This document shows positions 12,309-24,069 of a stretch of DNA of 49,118 bases, one piece after another; the first letter of the stretch is position 1, and each line of letters starts with the position of its first letter. The DNA lies in NCBI GenBank assembly GCA_004335635.1, contig QAXH01005328.1, forward strand, positions 1-49,118, given 5' to 3'. Origin of the DNA: Chloromonas sp. AAM2. Its lineage: Eukaryota; Chlorophyta; Chlorophyceae; Chlamydomonadales; Chlamydomonadaceae. The notes under the pieces were generated by a model that was not told where the DNA came from, searched no databases, and saw only the letters and a program-made list of their open reading frames with translations. A program made the position numbers and the translations under genes.

Positions 12309-13508
12309 CAGCAGGCACATACGGATAGGGTGTACCAGAGCGCATCAAAGCACTGTCTGACATGTATCCAATACGTATCGGATACGTATCACGTTTTGAT
12401 ACTGATACGCCATGGCATAAACCCTGCACATGGGTGGAAATGAAGACACATCTACCTTGAAAACTTTGCAGCTGTCGGCTTCAAGCATAATCAACAATTG
12501 CCTGAGCTGGCTTTTGACGGAATACGTTTAGTATTTAGGTACGGACTGACTGGACGCTTACTGCAGTACAACTGAAGAGGTGGTGCTTTGTGCGCCATGC
12601 CACAAGCGCGTGCAGGCTTACCCGAACTTTCTAATTGCCATGATGCAGGCCTGAGCTGTTGAGCGGCACTCAAGACAAGTGTGTTGCAGTGTGCTGGCTG
12701 AGCGATTTGCAAGGCCCGCTGAAGAACTAGCTGCCAGTCACCTCAGCCTTCAGTTCTTGATGAAGAATGGGATACAAGCCACTGTGTAGGGCTCATGATG
12801 ATTGCTAGCAGCCTCAGCCGTTGTGTATACTTTCAATAATTGAGCAAGCAGCAGAAAGTGTTGATGTCAAAGTGAGAAACGTGGTTGGCCACCCAGGTGC
12901 AGATGACAATTTGCTTGAGGTTACGGGCACAGTGCTGGCCAATGATGCAGTACAGCTTTGTTTCCCTTTGTCGCTTTGAGCACGTCTGTGATGAGCAAGG
13001 TTTCCTTGCGTGGAGCAAACTCTGCTGGCTGTGGTATTTTGCTGGGTCGTTTTCGAGTGCCTGTTTTCAAACAAGCCAGGTCTTTTCTTCTAGTGCGTTG
13101 CAAGATTTGAGCAAGAAGGTCCAGTGCGTTATATGGTAAGTGCTGCTGAAGGTCAGCGCTGGTGGTGTCGTGTCCTGAATGTTGGGTCCTCAGAGGGGGC
13201 CCTTCATAGCACAAGTCTGTAAGAAAACACGGAGCATCCTCCCAGGTCACTTCCAAGGTCACTCCAAGTCACCCAGGTCACCCCAAGGGCCTCAATGTGA
13301 AGGCACATGCAACAGTATGAAACTGACCCGTGTATTTACTATCTCAGCGGACAGAGTTGGGCAGATTGGCATCTGGACAAATCACGGTCTTCCGCGGTGC
13401 CTAAGACTGCCCAGCACGTGCCTGCAAATGCGCATGCAAACCACACATCAAGCCCTGAACACATGGCCACGCAGGCCAGGCACAACAGCAGAAGCAGCAG
13501 CGTTCAAT
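12309..13508. other. Convergent intergenic region
   Basis: About 1.2 kb between the ends of the F-box gene and the secretory-protein gene, holding both 3' regions. It contains the palindromic repeat at 12326-12415. Nothing else recognisable is seen. Confidence 0.5.
12326..12415. repeat. GATACGTATC palindromic repeat, copy 1
   Basis: About 90 bp that matches the reverse complement of 45645-45736 along most of its length, including CAAAGCACTGTCTGA, ATACGTATCGGATACGTATC and GATACGCCATGG. The core is an imperfect palindrome, so the unit may fold back. It encodes nothing. Confidence 0.7.
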
Positions 13509-16500
13509 TCAGACAGGCAAACGAGTTCTAAGCCCAGTAGGCATCACGCATGAGAATAGGCCACATGGTCGGGTGAGGCAAGGCTCTTCCTTGGTCACAA
13601 GTGGAGTGTTGCTGCTGCTAAGATGCAAGCCACCAACAGCGAAGAATGGGTCCTGGCTGCGTGAGTAAGGGTAAGACGGTTAAGGACGGGTATGTATGCA
13701 GCATAGGAGGATAAGGATGGAGCGGCCAGCTCAGTAGGCGAGTGCACTGCCTTTCCTTTACACTCTGCAGCCCTCACCTTGCTCAGCAGGTGTGCCAGAG
13801 TGGCCTCCCAGCCGTCATTGCCAGCACTGTCAGTGCCATCTCCCTCTCCTTGATGGCTGTCTTGACTCGCGTCGCTACCGCCACCACCCATGCCACTTCC
13901 CCCCTGGTCGCCTTGATCCTGCGCCGCTCCGCGCTCGAGGTGCTCCTGCAGCAGCTTCCTCACTGCCTGATTGTCGAGCGTGGACTGCGCGCCCTGGTAC
14001 CACCTGAGGCACAGGCAACACGTGCCACACCTCAAAGCCTGGCCAATGATCATCATGGTAGCACATGGAGTGAAACTCGTGGTAGGCCATTGCCTGCAGT
14101 ACGCACCAGACTGGGAGGTGGGTAGGCACGCACTGAGCCCACACTTGGCACACACAAAGCACACACTCCGTTCTACTTGTGGGCGTCATACATCAAGTAA
14201 TATTGTGACTAGTGAATGCAGGCAACTGCTCACGGACCATTGCACACAGGTCTGAGCACCACCAATCATCATTGCCAGTACCAGTTGACTCACTGCCCCC
14301 ATGCACTGTTGACCCATGAGCCAAGGCCGCCCAGCAGGTCGTCCTCTGTGCCGCTCGCAGACTGCTGCTGGCTGACGCTCAGGCCCAGGTGCCGGGTCAG
14401 GATCTGCAGAGCACTCCCAAACCGATGTATGTGTCCCGATCTGATGTGTGCCAAGGTGACACGCAAATCCCTACTAGGTCTGGTGCGTTCATGTTTCTGA
14501 TGCGAAAGATAGTACATAGCTGCTGGTCAGGCCGTCATGCTGCATATTAGGCCTAGGCTGTTGTTCCTAGTCTTTGTGATGACGTCAAAAACACTGCAGA
14601 CGATGCAGCAAAAGCAGGTGAAAGGATGAGGGCATGTTGTCCTCTGTGCATGTTGTCCAATGCAGCTGGACTGATGCGCATCAACAGTGCCATCCCTGGC
14701 ATTCACCTCCTTCTTGCTCTCCAGTCGCTTGCGGAACACTTCAATGGCCGCGTCCAGACCGCCCGAGCCAAACCCAAACGTCTTGTTGGTTTTGCAGGCA
14801 GCCAGGAACTCAGCACGATTGCGGAACCTGGCCAGGTGCAAGGTGATCATGCCAGAAGTGAGAATGCTGATACCATCAGTCACAACGGTCAGTGACTGAT
14901 AAGTGTGACACCATCAATGACACCAGTTGCCAGGCAACACACTCAAGTAAGACGGACAGAATAGGGACAGCGATGTAATAGTCTAAATGAAAGCGTACGC
15001 CAGCCATAACTCTTTGCAGCATCTGCAACAACCAGTCATGCACATGGTCCATTCCCATGCTTGAGCTCCAAGGTCCCCTAGTCTTGCTCTTTGTACAAGC
15101 AGCCCCTTTGTGTAAGCCCCTGTGCACATGGTACGCTTACGTGACGGTTTTCCTAGAGTCCCCCACGAGTGCGAGGGTGACGTCCGGCCCTAGAGAGAAC
15201 TCATTGCGGCACGTGGGGCTGAAAGCATGAGCCGCAAATATGAGCAAGGTGAGCCACGTCAGTGGCAAAAGGTGATGAGGCACGATGCGAAAAGGCCGAT
15301 GGACTGGCCGCACACAGGGTCATCAGCACGGGGACTCACCAAGTGAACGACTCGGCGGAAGTGGCTGCAGCACGCCAGAAAGCCGGGACCTGCACACCCA
15401 AAGACAGTGTCAACAACAAACTAAGTGGACAACAAACTAAGTCAACAACAGGCTGTGGATAAAAGGCTGTACTTCACACCCCACAGAATGGCCTAGCCAT
15501 GCTGAGCATTGGACCCACACCAGACTGCAAGCTGGAACATGGCCATAACCCAAGCAAAAGGTCATGTGGCCTGGAAGTCAGTGGCAGAACAAGCGCCATC
15601 TTGAACAGCACCTGGAATGCGCCCAGGCGTCAGCACAGCCTAAGGGCCACTGTGTTAATTATCTATCGATAGAGGCTGGCTCACATTTCCTACATGGAAC
15701 GGTGCACGTGACAGCACATGGGCTGACACCCGGCGCCCACCTGTAGGTACTCGGTGGCAGGGCCCAAACAAGCCACACGAGAGTTGAGTCTGCAAATTAT
15801 TGCGAAGTGGAAAAAGCTGATGGCACATGCAGCAACTGACGTCAAGGTGCGACATCGGCTCAACATGTCAATGCGCAACGTTAAATTCAACACCGTGCAG
15901 TGCGAATATCTGACCATGCTTGTGATTTTGATGTTCACAGTGGCAGGCTTGTTCGTCACACACCTGGCCCTCACTCAATCCACTCACAGTGACCATTGGC
16001 CCGGGTACTCAACGTTGCCAATGAACTCAGGGCTGAAGGCATCAGGAAAGGACCAACATAGTTCAAGCCCTGGACGCCCGGGATGAAAATGACAAAGACA
16101 TGCTCAGCCCCATGCCATGGACAATGTCAGATTATCCACACATTCTCTCATAGCCAGGGCAGCATCTGAAATCAGTTCCCGGTCAGTGCTGCCAACCTGT
16201 ACCAGGCACATGCCGGCCATGTGCTTCCACCTACTAAGCTGGCCCCGTTCACGAGTGGCCCTGTCTCACATGAGCACGCAGTTGCCTGTGGTCGTTGACA
16301 GTGAGAAGGAGGGGAAGATAATGGTCTCCGGCAGCACCCGCCCGCCTCCATTGAACACATAAGGCGTGCAGCCCCTGGACAGCAGGCAGCACACGCACAT
16401 GCATTGCGGCCAAGACGTGGGTTGATTGCTGGTTCTGCTATCACGCCACAACACAGGCTGAGCAATTTGAATTTGTATGCTGCTGGCTACTTGTCCAACG

Positions 16501-19500
16501 CACAATCCCTCATACCCCTAGTCTCAGGAGCCGTCCTGATTGCAGGAAGTTGCCTCTGAGCCACACACAGACCTAAGCTCCTTCTTCCAACCCCTGTGTG
16601 CGACTCACTGTCCCAGCCCCTCGCCGGAAGTCAGCTTGTCAACAACAACCTGCAGACACGCACAACCACACATGAGCGCATCAGCAAGCTTCAACCATCA
16701 CCATCACACATTGCTCAACTACAGACTCTGCCGTAGAAAGCCCCGTGGATTCATGGCCATCCCTGTGACTATGGTTGAAGCAACGTCAAGGAAAGTCTGC
16801 CCGTGAGGCTGCCCAGTATCCCATGGCCTGGCCCGCACCTTGAACACCTGCTCCAGTCGGTTGGAAGCCCTGATCCTGGGCTTGTTGGTCAGGTAGCGGT
16901 CGTAAGTGCGCCGCTGTGACAGGCAGGACGGCCAGGGCAGCATACCAGGGCAATTGTACCGTCACAGTTCAGCTCTGAGCCACCATGCTGCAGTTGCCCA
17001 CACAACGACTGCAGGAAAAAGCTAGCGGGCATCCTGGCATGCTCTAGCTGATGCAGTTGAGGTGGTGTGCCGTGCTGGTTGCTTGAGACCGCAGACAATG
17101 CTTTTAACGACGCTGGTGACATTGTGCGATGCAAGCTGTGTAGCACGTGGTTCACATGCCGCACCTGAGAGCACAAGCCAAAATCTCACCGTGGCCGCCT
17201 GCACCCTATCCTGCAGACCTTCCCAGTTCACCCCCAGCGCTGCCCTGAGTGCAGCTCCCAGCATGCCCGGCTGAGCACTGGCAGTGCTGCCACCCAGCTT
17301 GGCCCCCAGCAACGTCCCGTTCAGTTTGGCCCTCAGCCGTGAACCGTTCAGTTTTGATTCAAGGCGGGTCTTGTTCAGCGCTGCTGCCAAAAGCGAACCG
17401 TCCAACGTGCCGTCAAACAGTGGCTTGTCAGAGCCCACAACGGTCACCTACAAACGCCATATGCGCATCCCAATGGCAGTGATGTGCACTGCATGCTGTG
17501 GCCCATGGACATGACGAGTCCTGGCCGTTGAACCTACCCTGTGTCTGACGGGCAGAGATTGACATTGCATGTGTAAAGCAGTTACTAGTGGGAGCATCCA
17601 GTTCACACGGGCATGTAGGGTAGGGTAGAGTTGGATTGGGTGGAATACGGTTGGGTTGCAATCACGGGTGCAGATGCTCAAAAAAGAAGTTTGTCAGTTC
17701 TGGGACAATTCCTGTCAATACCACTGGAACCGGTGCTGGTGTGTGTTGTAGTTGCAAAGTGTGATTGGGTATACTGTGGAGTTGTTTTTTTTGGCGTTGC
17801 CACTTCTGGGACAGCAAACCAGGAGACAGGAACTACACTGTCAAAAGAGAACAGACAACTGACAGCCTCACGGTGCCAGTCCCAAAACTGTCCCAGAACT
17901 GGCAAACTTCTTTTGTTTTTCGTCCAGTTGCGTGCAACTCTCTGGTTGAGCTGCATGTCCGCCTGACTTGGCTGGTGCTGGCCCTGCCACTCACTGAGTT
18001 GTTGCGTATCACTTGTGTCGATGACTGCTTCTTCCCGCCGGCGGGGGAAGCTTTCTTTCCCGCTGCGGGTGCCGGGCCTTGCAGCAGGGAGCGGCGGGAG
18101 GTGGGACCGGATGACACAGTGGCACCGGGCGGCACTTGGGGCGCCGATGTGGTCTCCTCTTCCAGTTGCTGCTCCTGCTCCTGCCTGCCGATGCCGCCTT
18201 CTGCCTGATGCTCTTCCTGCCTTCCCGCTCGCCCTGGCCCCTGCTCAGTGTAACTGCTGTTGCCCGGGTCACCGTCATGGGCACTGGCAGCGGAGGATGG
18301 GGCCTTGGTTGGCGACCCTGCAGGGCACGCAAGCGTGCAAGCACATGACATGAGCGTTCAACAACTACAATGTTGCTGCCTGTGTTCAACCAGTTAACAG
18401 TCTTATCATAAGACTCTTATGTCTGGGCACACGCGCGGCAAAGTGAAGGCAGTGTGAAACTCTGAAACTACAATTTCAGACAGAAGGTGACGCTAGCTGT
18501 CCCTCTGAGCTGGTTCTGCTGTATTCACAGGTGCAACCTGTGACAGGCACTGTTGGTGCAGGTGAGGCAAGGCCTTACCGGTGAGCAGCTGCGCAGCCCG
18601 GGACAGGTGCTCATCTAGCTGCTCCGGCTCCAACTCTAGCAGGGCACCAAGGTTGATGTGCACCTCTCCTCTAGGGTGAGATTCATCACTCGGCTGATAC
18701 CTTTCAAGTGCGGTGCAAGCAAGAGGTGGTGCCACATCATCTCGTGCAGAGTTGAACGCAAGGCCGCAAGCAAATTGCGACAACAACTAGGTGCCTAGCC
18801 CTGACACCCGCAAAGCTAGATGCGATTCAGGTAGCAATCAAACTGTCAGTACCAATCCGCATTGCAGATGTGCAGGGATGAGCAGTCCACTCATTGAAAC
18901 TCGTACACAATAGTATCAGGGCAGGTTAGCATGAAGGGCATGTGCATGCAAATTTTTCTCATGCAATTCCACACAGTCTGCACTAGGGTGGTCTGGGAAT
19001 CTGAGTGTAGTAAGGGCTTGCAGCACCCAAAGTTGCCTGAAGCAGCCGTGACCAGTGCTAATGTCATACTTCTGATGGCAGCGTGTAACCAGTGCATGGC
19101 CTCTTTATACTGACTCACCGTGCGTATTTCTCGCCCAATGCTGCCCCCAACTTTTCTGCCAGATTGCGTGTGGATGCAGCCCCTTCCTGCACCAGGGCCT
19201 TCATCACGTCGTGGCCTGCGTGCAACATGATATGTCGGCACAGGCTGCACGGTCGTCTGACATGCCACATCAATTGTTCATTGCAATGACTACAATGTAA
19301 GCATGCTACGGGCTGCCTCAAGCATGGCAGGCTTGACCTGATGGCAGGTGTCATGCGGGGTGTCCTAAGCCTGCATGACGGACCACGTGAGTGTGCAAGA
19401 TGTCGTGAGTGTGCATGCCCGGTCAAAGGTGGGCGACTGGCCCAGGGTGGGGCCAAGAGTGCAAGTTGTCTGTTCGCACCGCTATTTAATTTACTGCAAG

Positions 19501-19894
19501 TCAGGTTAAAAAGGTTGCAGTTCAGGCGAGTGAAGCTCGACGAGCGTGGCCGGACAATGGCAGCTTCGCACCTGCCGTCGCATCTGCCGCCTGCAGAGCG
19601 GCCATGAGCACGAGGATTCGCGCTACAGAAGGCACTCCGGATGTATCCTCTCCGACTGCGTCCTGTAGAAGCACCGCGCCGGCCAGTCCATTGTGGTTTA
19701 CGGCTTGTTGACTGACAGCACTGTGTTGTGCACTGGCGGGTGTTTCGCACCTGTATGTTGGAGAACCAGTCAAACGCACTTGCTCCATCCGTAGACTCTG
19801 ACTCCTGCGCCTTGCCAGCAGCGTACGTGCCCCTGCACAAGGCGACGGTAGAGAAAGCCACCCAGAGCCATAGAACGGAGCGCCTGAGCCGCAT
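13509..19894 (-). CDS. Unrecognised secretory-pathway protein with sequon-bearing 9-residue repeats
   Basis: I do not recognise this family. Sixteen exons join in phase: 19894-19751, 19662-19572, 19215-19119, 18670-18579, 18317-18013, 17447-17190, 16913-16839, 16649-16609, 16374-16270, 15789-15741, 15389-15340, 15218-15141, 14827-14707, 14403-14294, 14003-13778 and 13652-13509. They give 661 residues. Residues 1-25 look like a signal peptide (MRLRRSVLWLWVAFSTVALC, then RGTYA). Residues 142-243 are a Gln/Glu/Gly-rich, probably disordered segment. At 258-293 there are four 9-residue repeats (LDGSLLAAA, LNKTRLESK, LNGSRLRAK, LNGTLLGAK), three of them with N-glycosylation sequons. A CPTC pair lies near 436. 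A Gly/Asp/Ser-rich linker precedes the C-terminus. I see no ER-retention signal. The last exon's acceptor is uncertain: an upstream AG would give a short different tail. The intron between exons 5 and 6 carries an inverted-repeat element. Confidence 0.7.
17682..17918. mobile_element. Intronic inverted-repeat element (same MITE-like family)
   Basis: The left end has GAAGTTTGTCAGTTCTGGGA; the right end has the inverted CCCAGAACTGGCAAACTTC. The first 100 or so bases (ACTGGAACCGGTG, then GCAAAGTGTGATTGGGTATA) match the left arm of the element at 24.5 kb. It lies wholly inside an intron (17448-18012) of the secretory-protein gene. Confidence 0.75.
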
Positions 19895-19987
19895 CTTCTT
19901 AGCAAGCGTAAGCACAAGTTTATCGTGCGCGTGCCTTCAAACGCGATCCTTTGGGCTAATAAGCGAAAGACTTGCAGAGTCGAAGAT

Positions 19988-20014
19988 GGTTTGGGTCAAT
20001 CTTGGACCCAAACC
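19988..20014. repeat. Perfect 10-bp inverted repeat (hairpin)
   Basis: GGTTTGGGTC at 19988-19997 and GACCCAAACC at 20005-20014 are exact reverse complements around a 7-base loop. It lies about 95 bp upstream of the start codon of the minus-strand secretory-protein gene. Confidence 0.75.
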
Positions 20015-20146
20015 ATTGGATTGGACCTGGGACACCAATCTGACCTCACCTTGTGCAAGTTGACACTTTTTGGGGCTGTTTTCAGTGGGATCCAAACAGG
20101 TCACACTCCAAATCGGAGCTCTCAAAAATGGTCCAAGTGCTCACAG

Positions 20147-20695
20147 ACTCCGCTACGGAGTGTGCGTGATGTACTGACTGATTGGGCAGATGATGATGCG
20201 TTTTTCAGTACTTCACCCGGTTGTTCGTTGCAACCACCGATGGTTCGTGCAGTTACAGGCGTTTGGTAGTGGTTTCTGTGCACGTGTAGATGGGATTGGC
20301 TCCGCTACGGTGGAGGGACTCCGCTATGGAGTGTAGTGATATGACGGCTGCTTGGGCATAAAAGGTGTGCTCCGCTACGGAGTGTATACTGTAAATACTG
20401 TAAACTCCCACTGTGTGGGGCAATGACAACCCTCAAAAGGTATGTAACACCTTCCACAGAGGGGTGCGCGGTGCAGCGTTAGCTGCCGTTGACTGCTGAC
20501 GCACCACAGAGCACACACAGGAAACAAAGAGATCACAACCCCTGTAACACACCCACACACACTGACACCATCACACACCCACACGCACACTAACACCTCA
20601 CACTCACCGCTAACACACCCCCACACCCCACACTCCCACTGTAACACCACACTATACAGTCCGCTTAGGTGTGCCGGGCTCCGCTATAGGATCAA
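20147..20695. repeat. Dispersed CTCCGCTACGGAG palindromes
   Basis: The motif CTCCGCTACGGAGTGT occurs near 20148 and 20370. A variant pair, CTCCGCTACGGTGGAG and CTCCGCTATGGAG, lies near 20300-20335, and a truncated CTCCGCTATAGGA is near 20679. Each full copy is a short palindrome (CTCCG-CTA-CGGAG). CAAACGCG-TCG-CACGCGTTTG at about 20709-20729 is another hairpin. The CACAC-rich tract lies between them. Confidence 0.6.
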
Positions 20696-20910
20696 AGCCA
20701 TTAAAGAACAAACGCGTCGCACGCGTTTGGATATCTTGGTTGTTGTTGAGGACCAAATCCATCGTCCGCTTCAACACGTCTGACCTGCCCTTCCATTCTT
20801 GTTCTTCACAACACAAACCCATCGGTCAACAGCCCAACAGCTGTTGATCCTTCTACCGTCTGACCTTACGTATGAGTCTGGGTTGAAACGTACCACTACA
20901 GTAGGGCGAG

Positions 20911-21046
20911 AGCCTACATCATCACCTTGACTGTATCAATGTCCCTACTTTCGTGCCTCTCACTAAGATATAATGATTACAGTGTAAAAGTCCAGGAAGT
21001 AGCGACATTGATACAGTAAGGGTGTCAACCTTCGGTTGCGCCCTAC
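20911..21046. repeat. Foldback structure 1 (nested inverted repeats)
   Basis: ACTGTATCAATGTCCCTACTT at 20930-20950 pairs with 20997-21017 with one mismatch over 21 bases. Outside it, GTAGGGCG (20911-20918) pairs with CGCCCTAC (21039-21046) around nearly the same centre. No coding content is recognised. Confidence 0.7.
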
Positions 21047-21084
21047 CAGAAACAACAGGTGCAATCTGAGCCAGGGAACCAGAG

Positions 21085-21208
21085 ACAACAGGTGCAATCT
21101 AAGCAGGTGATGATAGGCGGGGAGGAATGAAACAAATTCCGCCTGCTCAGGCGGAATTTGTTTCATTCCTCCCTCCCTATCATCTCCTGCTTAGATTGCA
21201 CCTGTTGT
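21085..21208. repeat. Foldback structure 2 (61-bp arms, 2-base centre)
   Basis: Arms 21085-21145 and 21148-21208 are reverse complements. The inner 25 bases (GGAGGAATGAAACAAATTCC plus GCCTG) are perfect and the outer part has only a few mismatches. The outer motif ACAACAGGTGCAATCT is also repeated directly about 35 bp further left. Such a near-perfect palindrome should form a strong hairpin or cruciform. Confidence 0.85.
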
Positions 21209-21229
21209 TGCTGGTGTACAACACAGGCC

Positions 21230-22170
21230 GCACACCTGCTCGGTCATTATCGGTGTGTCCCTGCTTCCTGCTGCTTGCGCCTGCAGCCGCTGCACCTGAA
21301 ATGCGTCAAGCTGCTGGTGCAGCCTGCACCTGAACACATATGCAGGCACAGTGATCACGCTGCATCAGTGATCCTGAGAGAGGTGCAGACGCAACGACAT
21401 AGGTGGCTGGTGTACACGCAATGGCCCAATAATATACATGTGCATGTATGCAAAGCCAAACATATGTACTGCCACGCCACACCATCTCAACTCTCGCTCT
21501 GCACACTGCAAGTGATGCACGAACCCCTATGCATCTTGTCCTCCGCCGTCCCCTGCTCGTCGGCACCCCTGCGTGCCCATGCATCCCGCTCCCTGTCCAG
21601 CACGGAAACCTGACAGCTGCGCAACCAGGCAAGACGCAGGTGACGGAATTTGCAGCAGGTCCTGTCACCTGTATCTTGCCCGGTTGCTGTGCATGCAGAT
21701 GTCAGCTTTGCGCGCTTAGCTGAAGGAGCGCGACGCAAGGGCATCCAGGAGCAGGGGGTAGCAGGGGACATGGAGGACAAGGTCCAGTACATCAGAGCTA
21801 GGGATCAGGATGTTATCGTCATGGTAGTGCGCATCACTTACATGTTCAGAACACGAGTGGGGTATGGTGGCATGACACAGAGGTGTTGGTGTTGGTGATC
21901 TGGGAGGAACACACGTTGTGGGCATTTGAACTCTTCGATCGCCGCCGCTGTTTCATGTGCAATTCAGAAGGACGCTGCAGTCAGTGGTTTGCGTCATGCA
22001 CAGACTTGACCTTCGCAGACAAATGTTTCGGGCCCTGTCTGTGCTCTTCCCAAGCATTCACCAACCACTCTCAGGCAGCCGTTTGGCCATCACATCTCAC
22101 GTGACGATCCATCTTGGGGTCAGGTCACCTCACACACACACAAGAAGCCTTCGGCCATCATAAGGCTTGC
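21230..22170 (+). other. Possible unresolved plus-strand gene (exon-like pieces)
   Basis: The best piece is about 21691-21831. After an acceptor-like GTGCATGCAG, the frame reads VSFARLAEGARRKGIQEQ, then MEDKVQYIRARDQDVIVM before a donor-like GTAGTG. Around 21950-22105 a second frame (GRCSQWFASCTDLTFADKCF) is Cys-rich and could belong to it. I could not build a full model or name a product. The opposite strand also shows open frames at 21.5-21.8 kb, so the strand itself is only probable. Confidence 0.3.
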
Positions 22171-22375
22171 CCGCTAAGTTGGGCCCGCCCTTGCTCACCG
22201 GTAAAAGTGACCCAGAGGCACGTGCAAAGTCACGGGCATATCACATGGGCCTGGCCCAGCATAGTAAAACCCTAAGTCTTGCCCTTGGCGTGCAAGCCTG
22301 ACACCTGCGGCCGAGTCTCCTGACAGCCTGTGGAGCTGTTTGCATGAGTCTGGCCGGGTTACTGACAAGCCAGCC

Positions 22376-24069
22376 ATGGCAGGGTCAACGGCTTTCGTGT
22401 ATGGCACGCTAATGGCAGATGAAGTGCTTGCCAAGCTGATCAATCGCGTGCCACAGACCAAGCCCGCCACGTTGCATGGATACAGCCGGCATCGCATAAA
22501 GGATATGGTGTATCCTGCCATCATACCAGGATCGCCTGATAGCAAGGTCACGGGCAAGGTGAGTGCTCAATGGGATTCCTGAGACACAGCCTTGCCGCAC
22601 ACGAGCCTTGTAATCAAGGAGTACAGCAGCATCAACCATGATGCCAGCAGAGTGGCTTGGCGTACAACAGGCCATGCTGGCAGCATGCTGGCACGACACA
22701 CTTGCTTGCACGGATGCTGTTCAGATTCTCTTGGGTCTGTCTGATCTCGAGGTCAACGTTTTGGATTGTAAGTGCAGCATTGTAGGTGTACTGATGGCCA
22801 GGAGAGAGGCAGCTGTGCGCGTAGACCGTGCAAAGTCCGTGCGGTCGGTCACTAGCTCAATATAGAACTCCCGCATTTTGTGCTCAATTCCTGAAACGAT
22901 GCTGGCGTGCAAGGCTGGCCAGTGGGTGCATTAGATGCAGGGCTTGACATGGGCTGGGTGGACTGCTTGACTGAGCCGTGTGAGGAAATGTGTGTTGCAT
23001 GCAGTGTACGAGGCCGATGAGTACTATCGAAAGACCGTTCAACCTGTACTCGAAGTAAGCAAGGCGATGTTCATGGACAATCGGGCTGGTGCAAGTAACA
23101 GCTGGCACTCAGGCGATTAGTAGTCACATGCGTGGCAGACAAGCACGCCCAAACCCTGCAGGCCTCACGCGTTGTTGCATGCAATTCCCAGGATGGCACC
23201 CCGACCACTGCGGAAGTCTACATTTGGAAAGATGAGTTCAGGTGGGCACCAGGGTCACATGAGGGGAGGGACTCCAGCCCGTCCAACCTACGAGTGAAGG
23301 GGAAGGCAGGGGCTGTTTGAGGGAGGCACTGTGCAGCCCCTGATACTACAACAAGGTCGGTAGCTAGTGCCATGAGCAGCCACACCAATTGCCTTTACTC
23401 AATGCCTCCCAGAGCGTGGTCTCTCAGCTGCAGCAGGAGCTGGCAGCCAGCCAGGCGGGCCATCCAGGGTCCCATAGCGCAAACGAGTTGATAGGCGTCA
23501 GTAAAGTGGGCTGCTAGAACTGTTGAGCGTAGTCGAGTTGCCTGGTGGTTATTGCCCTGACCTGCAAATCCACACACATGATAGGGTACACATCATCTAG
23601 GTTACCAGCAAGGGAAAACAGGTCGATGTGCACCATGCCTGAGAATTCTAGTGGCCTAGTGCCTGATGAGGTTCCTTGACTCGCTCCTGTTTGCCGGCAC
23701 TTCTGTATGCAGGCCCTTGCTGCTTACAGATGACTGGAACTATGATCAGTGGAGGCAGACAAACCTGCACGTCTGGGTGGAGGATCGTAAGTGACGTTCC
23801 TGAGCCATGTGTGCCTGAGCATTTTCAGCCCTGGCATACACCACCCACAAATTGTCCCAGAAATGGCAAACTTCTTTTTTTTGCTTGTGACTGTGTGCCT
23901 GCAGTTGAGCCATTCAACCCGCATCCTGGCGGAGAGGCAAACGCAACCTGATGCGTGCCTGACTGGTGAATGTTCTCAAATCAATGCGACCTCGCCCCTG
24001 CTGCGATCCTGCTCTCCCCAAGCTATGTGACGATACACACTTGATCATGCAGGGAACCGCAGAGTCTAG
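22376..24069 (+). CDS. AIG2-like / gamma-glutamylcyclotransferase-fold protein
   Basis: Belongs to the AIG2-like group of the gamma-glutamylcyclotransferase superfamily; members with the catalytic Glu release pyroglutamate from gamma-glutamyl compounds, but the substrate here is unknown. Exons are 22376-22558, 22725-22767, 23005-23054, 23192-23241, 23713-23786 and 24053-24069, giving 138 residues in unbroken phase. The substrate-loop motif FVYGTL is at residues 6-11. VNVLDLYEADEYYRKTVQP follows at about 71-89, with Glu78 in the usual catalytic position. TTAEVYIWKD and DDWNYDQWRQTNL match the family's C-terminal part. There is no targeting signal. The last intron (23787-24052) contains a lone end of the local inverted-repeat family. 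The short final exon is the least certain part. Confidence 0.85.
23846..23884. repeat. Lone end of the inverted-repeat family in an AIG2-like intron
   Basis: AATTGTCCCAGAAATGGCAA followed by ACTTC and a T-run has one substitution relative to the family end. No matching left end lies nearby, so it is a remnant or a truncated copy. Confidence 0.6.

Larger units (their letters stand above)
19895..22375. other. Repeat- and hairpin-rich region with a possible unresolved gene
   Basis: This 2.5 kb lies between the divergent secretory-protein and AIG2-like genes. It holds a 10-bp-arm hairpin (19988-20014), four CTCCGCTA motifs, three of them inside short palindromes (20.15-20.70 kb), a CACAC-rich tract (about 20515-20645) and two nested foldbacks (20.9-21.2 kb). 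From about 21.2 kb onward there are exon-like plus-strand pieces, treated separately. Confidence 0.55.
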
